From Baylisascaris procyonis (Eukaryota > Nematoda > Chromadorea > Rhabditida > Ascarididae), in assembly GCA_037389465.1 (NCBI GenBank), contig JAZARR010000235.1, positions 1 to 64,000 of the forward strand: 64,000 bases of DNA, given 5' to 3'. The position numbers were made by a program, and so were the translations under genes. This document shows positions 53,989-64,000 of the stretch, piece by piece; position 1 is the stretch's first letter; every line of letters begins with the position of its first letter. The notes beneath the pieces are model-generated. The model ran no database searches. It was not told the origin of the DNA and saw only the letters and a list, made by a program, of their open reading frames with translations.

Positions 53989-55070
53989 AAGCTTAAGCGT
54001 ACGCCCCTCAGCCTCACCCGACAAGCCCGAGCCCAAGCCTAAGATCAAGCTTAAGCATTAAGGCAAAGCCAAAGCTCAAGCCCAAGCCTAAGCCAAAGCC
54101 AAAGCGTAGGCTTAAGCCTAAGCGTAAGAATAAAGCTTAAGCTTAAGCTTACCCGTAAGCCTAAGACTAAGTCCAAGCCTAAGCATCAGCCTAAGCCTAA
54201 GCCTTAGTCTAGGCCCTAGCCTAAGCTTAGGCCTGAGGTTAAACCTAAGCTTAAGCCTAAGCCTGCGCCTAAGCCTAAGAATGAGCCAAGCCCTAAGCCT
54301 AGCCCTAAGCGTACGATTAAGCCTAAGCCTAAGCCTAAGACAAAGCCTAAGACAAAGCCTAAGACTAAACCTAAGCTTAAGCCTAAGCCTAAGCCTAAGC
54401 CTGAGCCTAAGATTAAACTTCACCTTTGGCCTAAGCCTAAGTCTAAGCCTAAACCTAAGACTGAGCCCAAGCCTAAGCATCAGTCTAAGCCTAAGCCTAA
54501 ACCTAAGATTAGGCCTAAGCTTAAATCAAAGCTTAGGTCTAAGCGTAAGCCTAAGCCTAAGCATCAGCCTAAGCCTAAACATAAGATTAAGCCCAAGCTT
54601 AGGCCTAAGCCTAGGCCTAAGACTAAGCCTAAGCCTAAGCCAAAGCCCAAGCCTAAGCCTAAGCCTAAGAATAAGAATACAGCTTAAGATTAAGCCTAAG
54701 CCTAAGCCTAAGCCTGAGGTTAAACCTAAGCTTAGGTCTAAGCCTAAGCCTGAGCCTAAGATTAAACTTCACCTTTGGCCTAAGCCTAAGTCTAAGCCTA
54801 AACCTAAGACTGAGCCCAAGCCTAAGCATCAGCCTAAGCATAAGCCTAAGCCTAAACCTAAGATTAGGCCTAAGCTAAAATCAAAGCTTAGGTCTAAGCG
54901 TAAGCCTAAGCCTAAGCATCAGCCTAAGCCTAAACCTAAGCCTAAGAATAAGAATAAAGCTTAAGATTAAGCCTTAGCCAAAGCCTAAGCCTGACGTTAA
55001 ACCTAAGCTTAGGTCTAAGCCCTAAGCCTAAGCCTAAGCCTAAGCGTTAGCCTAGGCCTAAGCCGAAGCC
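53989..55070 (-). repeat. Degenerate TTAGGC telomere-like array, unit 5
   Basis: Same hexamer order as units 2-4, 1,082 bp. Confidence 0.92.
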
Positions 55071-55480
55071 ATTTATGTCCGCCTCATCTATATTAGCAAT
55101 TCCTAAGATTGAAGGTGATCACCGCTGAAGAAACGGCAAAATTTCGCATTCAAGGATATGTAGACGTAAGAAAATTAAGTGTGAAAAGTGTAGTTACCAC
55201 TGTTCCCCTGTGTATCCTTACCAATTGCGATGCCGTCAGGACAAGATGCACACCAGCCTGGCCTTACTAAACACGGCAGTTCACTTGAGATATAAATGTC
55301 TAGTTAATTTATCACTATGCTAATCTGAAAGAGGAGAAAATGGTCATCAAAAATTGACTTACGAGATGGTATCGTCCTTGGCGAAAGTGTCGAGAACTTC
55401 TCTATATTTCCCCGTCCAGACACCTACCAGAAGTCGTGTTATTCAAGCCTGAAGAAAATGAGCCCATATGCATTGAATAT

Positions 55481-55706
55481 ATCAGTTAATTAAGCAAGCT
55501 AAACGTAAAGCGACGGTATTAGACAGTAAGAACGATTAAACTATTTTACAGTTTGGCTACATCTTTACGAAGAAATATCATTAGGATATGTGGATGCAGT
55601 TGTATGGAGTGCGAGAAGGGGACCGCAATAGAGGCAAATTGACGAATGCCTAGTTTATAAATATTCATACAATATTTGCCAATTAATTATAAACAATGCA
55701 TAGTGA
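55481..55706 (+). repeat. Direct repeat P2, unit 5
   Basis: Copy of the unit 1 P2 element. Confidence 0.9.
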
Positions 55707-55812
55707 TAAAGATGAACGCGTTTGAGAATGCACTCAATGAATCAGCATATTGTTCTTGTTCTTGTTGCGATTCGCTGATGCCAACTTCTATTACGCATCT
55801 GAACACCAGAGG

Positions 55813-56678
55813 CTTCAAATCTATCCCACTCCCCATGATCAAGTTTCAAGTCTAATCCACTCCCCATGACGAGGTTTCGAGTCTACCCTCCTCCCTATGA
55901 CCAAATTTCAAATTTACCCCACTCCCTACGATGAAGTTTCAACTCTATCCCACTCCCTATGATGAAGTTTCAACTCTACCCCACTCCCTATGATGAAGTT
56001 TCAACTCTATCCCACTCCCTATGATGAAGTTTCAACTCTACCCCACTCCCTATGATGAAGTTTCAACTCTATCCCACTCCCTATGATGAAGTTTCAACTC
56101 TACCCCACTCCCTATGATGAAGTTTCAACTCTATCCCACTCCCTATGATGAAGTTTCAACTCTACCCCCTCCCTATGATGAGAATTCAACTTTACCCCAC
56201 TCCCTACGATGAATTTTCAACTCTATCCCACTCCCTATGATGAAGTTTCAACTCTACCCCACTCCCTATGATGAAGTTTCAACTCTATCCCACTCCCTAT
56301 GATGAAATTTAAACTCTACCCCCTCCCTATGATGAAGTTTCAACTCTACCCCACTCCCTATGATGAAGTTTCAACTCTATCCCACTCCCTATGATGAAGT
56401 TTCAACTCTACTCCACCCCCTATGATGAGATTTCAACTCTACCCCCCTCCCTATGATGAAGTTTCAACTCTACCCCACTCCCTATGATGAAGTTTCAACT
56501 CTACCCCACTCCCTATAATGAAGTTTCAACTCTACCCCACTCCCTATGATGAGATTTCAACTCTAAGCCACTCCCTATGATGAAGTTTCAACTCTACCCC
56601 ACTCCCTACGATGAAGTCTCAACTCTACCCCACTCCCTATGATCAAGTTTCAACTCTGCCCCCACTCCCTATGATGCA
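55813..56678 (+). repeat. 31-bp minisatellite, unit 5
   Basis: Same monomer order, with one extra C at a CCCCCC junction near 56445. Confidence 0.97.
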
Positions 56679-59173
56679 GTATATTTATGTTGCCAAATCA
56701 GTTCGCACGTCAAATGGAATAGATTAAAATAACGAAAGAAAAAGAACAACCAACCTTTCACGTGGACCGCTTGATTGTTTCCTTCGTCCTTGCGACATGG
56801 TGACCACAGTTTTTAGCCACTTGTCGTAAAAACCACAACCATTGTACTCGTTTTCGACCACTGAAATCGATCATATCATCATTTTGAATATTTAATTTCC
56901 ACTTTTCCGATCAGAATTAAATCGAATCGGAATGAAAATTCAGAATAAAATAGGAACAAAAAACGACGAATAAATATTCAAATATTCGAAACAATGGCTA
57001 ATATTCGATTCAATTTCCGAACAACTATTTTCCGCTTACAGAATGAATCATATGATGAGATGAACTAAAAGACGGCTAAGAACAAGTACCTCTATACGTG
57101 ACTTGCCAGCTCTCTAGTACTTAAATTGAAGCGTAACGCCTACAACAGTACAGAGTATAATCGCGAAACACGTATCAAACAAACAACGTTACTTCAGTGT
57201 AGCCAATCAGAGAAGAAAGCTGAAAGCCGATGAGCAAAGATGCAGAGATCCTTTTAGTTCATGCAACAAGATGCCATGCCTTGTTGCTTTCAACAGATGA
57301 TAAAATCAACTTAACATACACTGGGTACTTGGATAAGAATCTGGCTTATCAGGCCAAGAGATGGGAAGTGACGAGGACAAGCTCATATAAGGAAAAATCG
57401 GTTTCGTCCATATCCTTGAAGCGATAACACCAAATTTGTTATTGAGGCATATGATATATTTCTTAAGATTGTAGGAGTTGCCGTTTTACAAGTACTTAGA
57501 CTTTCAATTCCCGGGCATTTCAAAGTTCCTACCTTTTCGGGTACAATTTGAGCATTTTTCCGATCTTTTAGAATGAACACTCCTCAATTCTCAAATAAAA
57601 CTGATATAATGCCGATCGACAATTTGCTGGGTAGCTAAATGTGGCATAGCAGCAGCAACTCTTCATTGATCTATTGACCTACAATGTAGTGTCAACTCTT
57701 ACTTCAACTGATCTTACCTAATTTATTCACACTATTTTTTTATTCAAACACCTAAAAACGAGCACTAGACGAATACAAGCACAAAAAGGAAAACGTAATA
57801 ACTGCCTACTGGCTGTCCGCTTTTTTGACGCATTCTTCCGCCTCTGCTATACGCCTTTTGTTCGCTGCATCCATTGAAAGCGTAAGCGGATCCCTCAGTA
57901 AGTCGGAGAATCCTTCAACAACCTGCAAGATTGTCGATATGCGGCACTCAACACTCGATTAGCGAATCATTCATTTAACATCGCAAGCAAAACTCAATTC
58001 AAATTACTATAAATTACATCATTTTGGCAGCAATCAGATGCCTTAGTTGTATAGTAAACAATAGCATTTATCGAAACGAACACTATGTGCATATAGCGAT
58101 GATAATAAAGTCGGTAAATATCAAATATCACAAGAAACCTGAAGTAAAATTTCGGGAAGTAAACAATTCCCGAAAAGTAATGCTTGAAGTTAAAAACATC
58201 CAGCACTGATAAAACAATAAATGAATTTTCAAAGTTCTTTACGCCTCTAAAAGCAGAAAACATATAGGCTTCACAATCCCGCCTATCGAACAAATAAGTA
58301 GCGTGAAGCACAGCGCATATCTACCTGTATCATATACCTGTATTCTGCTTTCACCATAGACTTCGATCGCAACGAACTTATCAAAGTACAGGTACTATCA
58401 TTGTGGATAAAGCTGATAAGGTGATAACCTATTTGATAAGTAAAATTTTATGGTTATCTATAACTAGGAACGAGGATAAGAGAATAAAAGGTTTAAAGAC
58501 GTATCATAGATGAAGTAATATAGGTGAAAGAAGCTTATAGCACGGAACTTCAAGTTGCAATATTCAGTGGGCATTTATCACAACATCTCCTATGTAAAGG
58601 CGTTCTAGTGAGCATAACATTTCTTGAGTAATACAAAAAAACGAATAAAAAGGAACACCATAGTCGTGATAGATTTCAATAAGTACACCTTACTTGTAAC
58701 TAAAACTATAGAATCACAACATGTTATACAAGTTGACGCATTACCAAAAATATTCAACGCCAAATGAGAATATCACATAACATCACTAAATCAGCATTTA
58801 TGCAAGATTATTACAAAGACGTCAAATACTATCGCGCACACGAATAAAACATCGTTAGAATGCTTAAAAATAGGCGTGTAAAGTTTGTCGAAAAAATCCG
58901 CCTACCGTTAAAACAGATTAGATCTGATTCGAGTGGATTAAGCTAAAGTACCCGCCTCTCTTATATCGTAATTGGATCGCAAATACAACCCCTATACCAT
59001 AACCTGATCACCCCCATGAAAAGTAGTGAAGAGAAGTACCTTTTCAAATTTCATTAGAAGAATCCACAAATGTCTCATAATTTCTGGAGAAAAGCCAAGA
59101 GCTCTGGAAAAAGTAGTCTTCGTAAGATGCATTCTTCTCGAATTAATAAAATCAACCCCTAAATCAAACGAAT

Positions 59174-59797
59174 ATGTGCTTCTCGCAATGTACTTTCCTA
59201 TATTCGGCTCATACAAAAGTACAATGGCGCTCTTATTGGTGCTATTTTATAAATGTGCTAATCTCCATACTAGAAACAGAGAAGATGCGGTACGCAAATA
59301 CGACTATATGAAACATTCAGTTATAAAGGCAGCTAAAGGCGCTATATCGAAGCGTTTAGTCATGACCTCTACTGACTTCAACAATGAGACCAGAAAGTAT
59401 TGAAGTGTCGAAGAAATGCCCATCTGCGGAAAAACAACCTCATTTATAAGAGGGCCCTCCTTCCCCACAGCAACCCCCTCGGCCATTCTTCAAGCATACA
59501 TCGTTCGAAAATGCCGCTTTAGATCACAACGAATAGGCTATTGGCATTTGCGCCCTCGCACCAATATAGATGAAGGCAAAAAGTGCTTAACAAGAATGCG
59601 CGACATTTACCCCTAAAGGTTCAGCGAATAAAATACACCAATAGAAGTGCATTACTACCGTATTACTCCATATAGAATCCCGTCCTCAAATAATACAAAC
59701 AAAATCCCCTTCATAGAGATGTACTCTGTAGTCCTTAATCAGCACTATAAAATATGACTGAGCGATGATCCATTATCAACAAATACATCAAATTCTT
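59174..59797. repeat. Internal repeat module A, unit 5
   Basis: Copy of unit 1 module A. Confidence 0.93.
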
Positions 59798-60274
59798 GTT
59801 TAAAAGTGAAACAGAGAGCTATTTGACAATACCATAGCATATATGGAAGTCTCACGATATGCATCATTATGAACACCTTTTGTTTATTTGCATGATTTAT
59901 TTTATTGTAATATAAACAATTTCTAATGAAAATAGAAGATTACATATGAACGACGTGGAAACAATAAAACAAGAAAACATGTTGTGCGCGTAATATGCGC
60001 CTCACATAGTTAAGTAGGAAAATGCGCCAGGAGAAGGGGAGGGAACGGGGACAACGGCATAAAAGTCACAAAAAGTTTTTTTATGCAGCACTCTAACATA
60101 ACAAGTTTCATCATGCAAAAATACCGCTAACTGTTGAAAATTTAATAATTGGAACGGCAAAAAGTTGGAAATCTTTGTAAAAAAATAAAAGTTTTAGTGT
60201 TCACAAATAGTGAACCGTGAATTCGGCCAATCCAAAATATTCGCTTCACCTTAATTACTTCTCTCAATAATTTT

Positions 60275-62055
<1,781 letters not shown>

Positions 62056-62736
62056 ATATAAAAGGTTTCGAGACGAATTGAAGGGATGAAACAAGAAGAC
62101 CGTTAATGCTATTGTATGGGCGAGCGAACTCATTTCAAAGCTATCGCACTAAAGCCAAACTGCCTATAAATGCCTCCTTTTGCTTACATGCATTTTGACC
62201 ACTCAGTTCGTTCAATATTCTAACGAGTAACCACAGTTGTAAAAACTTGAAAAAATTTTATAATGAAAGCATTTAAATCGACCAGATCTCGAAAAGTGAT
62301 TGATATATGCAAATTTTCAAGTTAGTTTTGAATTTTTGTTTATTTAAAATGACGTGAATTTTTTAAAGCATTCATATTGAATCGATCGCATATGTGATAC
62401 GTAGAATTAAATGAAAAGTGAACAATTGCATTATTGCTGAAGACATCGCAACACAATAAATAAATTTTGAATTTACATTTAAAACGCTAATAAAGATTGA
62501 GTTTGAAAATTTATGCATTTAATGAGCGAATTTATATAAATCTAAATCAAGCAACCAAGTTAGAAACTTCATTAAATAGTCAAACAAAAACGAATTGGAA
62601 AATTTTTGAGTGACGTCCATAATTGCGGCTTTACACCCTTGGTGCAACGCACTACTGCAACGCTATCGTGCGATGCACGAACTCAAACACTGAATCATGA
62701 TAGAATATTGTGTAATGATTGAATACGTAAGTGAGT

Positions 62737-64000
62737 CACTGCATTCATTCCTCTCTCCTTTAAAGTTTCCTTCCTCATCACTCCTCAATTCTACTTCACC
62801 AGACCAACTACCCATTGTGTAAACCCCTCTCTTACATATTTCCTCCTTAATAAAACCTACCTGAAAAGTTTGACGGGGTGAACAGTTTTCTCTTATTAGC
62901 TCAACTCATTACAAGACTGAAGAAAACAGCAAAATATAGCCCTGCCATGAAGATTCTTTAATGCACTTTTATAGATTTAAAATAAATTATCGGTATTCCT
63001 TTATCGCATCACTACGCAACATTGCATTAAATATGAGAAAACCCTCCCCATTCTACGCTGGAATGAACAGTGTTCGATAAAGCAACCCAAAAATACACAA
63101 CACATGGTCGACGATTCGTTTTACAAAGTGGTCGACTATTTTAAAAAATTTAGCCAAATAGCTAAGAATAAAAGAGAGCAGCAAAACAGATCAACGAATC
63201 CCTGCTAGCAGTTGATTCGACGGCTTTCCTAAGGCGGAAAACAAAAAAAGACAAATAGTCTACCTATAAAGTTACTACATATAAAAGCAAAAATAGAAAA
63301 AGTCATTACGTATCGATATGCATACCTGAGGAAAAGCTTAAAATAACTTTCTATGTATGTAAATGAATAAATATAACCGCTTTTATAAGAAAAAAGCTTA
63401 CATATAAGGAAAGACAGCTTTTAGGATCGCAACGATATCACATAAAAATTGAAACATTGGTGTCACACAAGGGAAATACAGTTGTTTCGTAATAATACAG
63501 CAAAGAAAGAAAACCTCACAAAAGCCTTATAAACTTAATAAAAACTTTACCTGAAAGGTAAAACTAAGAAATTTGCATAAATGGATCCAATAGCTAACAT
63601 AACATATAGGGTATTATGCATCGAACTGTCTTGTAAGGAATTCATAAGTTGAAACAAACGTATATGTGCTTTTCAAAATGTGCTTTCCTATATTGGGCTC
63701 ATAGAAAAGTACAATTGCGCTTTTTGCTAGTGCTATTCTATGTGCTAGTCTCCATACTACAAACATACAAGATACGGTACGCAGATACAACTATACGAAA
63801 CATTCAGTTATAAAGGCATTTAAACGCGCTATATCGAAGCGTTCAGTCACGACCTCCACTGACTCCAACAATGACACCAGAAAGCATTAAAGTGTCGAAG
63901 AAATGCCTATCTGCGGGAAAAACAACCTTATTTATAAGAGGGCCCTCCTTCCCCACATCAACCCCTCGGCCATTCTTCAAGCATACATCGTTTGAAAATG
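62737..64000. repeat. Long internal duplication copy 2, unit 5 (truncated)
   Basis: Copy of 9566-11038 cut by the window end inside module C, which starts at 63664. Confidence 0.93.

Overview
The window is a head-to-tail tandem array of one large unit of about 13.3 kb. Four complete copies and one truncated copy are present: 1-13280, 13281-26575, 26576-39852, 39853-53140 and 53141-64000. Copies look near-identical by eye. They differ by scattered substitutions, by homopolymer and microsatellite length, and by a few short indels. No edge of the array is visible, so position 1 is only an arbitrary phase of the unit.

The DNA looks like an AT-rich eukaryotic genome. There are no operons, ribosome-binding sites, long uninterrupted genes, rRNA or tRNA that I can recognise. 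Each unit carries about 1.08 kb of degenerate GCCTAA hexamers, the complement of TTAGGC, the telomere repeat of many nematodes. The candidate splice sites also resemble nematode ones (TTTCAG-type acceptors, GTAAGT donors). I infer a nematode and a subtelomeric or other heterochromatic macrosatellite. Both are inferences, and the species cannot be read from the window.

Layout of one unit, in unit 1 coordinates: candidate 3' exon on the minus strand (135-305); first copy P1 of a ~225-bp direct repeat (297-521); candidate first exon on the minus strand (531-683); degenerate TTAGGC array (847-1924); candidate minus-strand exons (1947-2277); second copy P2 (2335-2560); 31-bp minisatellite (2667-3530); mostly unique DNA with a few candidate minus-strand exons and a TGATAA cluster (3531-6024); module A (6025-6648); AT-rich spacer (6649-7125); long internal duplication copy 1 (7126-8884), which contains a TA microsatellite and module B; spacer (8885-9565); long duplication copy 2 (9566-11038), which contains module C; AT-rich low-complexity DNA (11431-11616); and a final ~1.2 kb with weak ORFs and candidate exons on the minus strand (12120-13274).

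No gene could be named. ATG-started ORFs are short, and the long ones in the hexamer array are artefacts of its 6-bp period. The minus strand does hold several phase-compatible exon-like segments with good splice signals. They may be the remains of, or working parts of, intron-containing genes carried in every unit. They are listed at low confidence. The array is better described as a nested repeat: a macrosatellite containing a telomere-like array, a minisatellite, a microsatellite and two generations of internal duplication.
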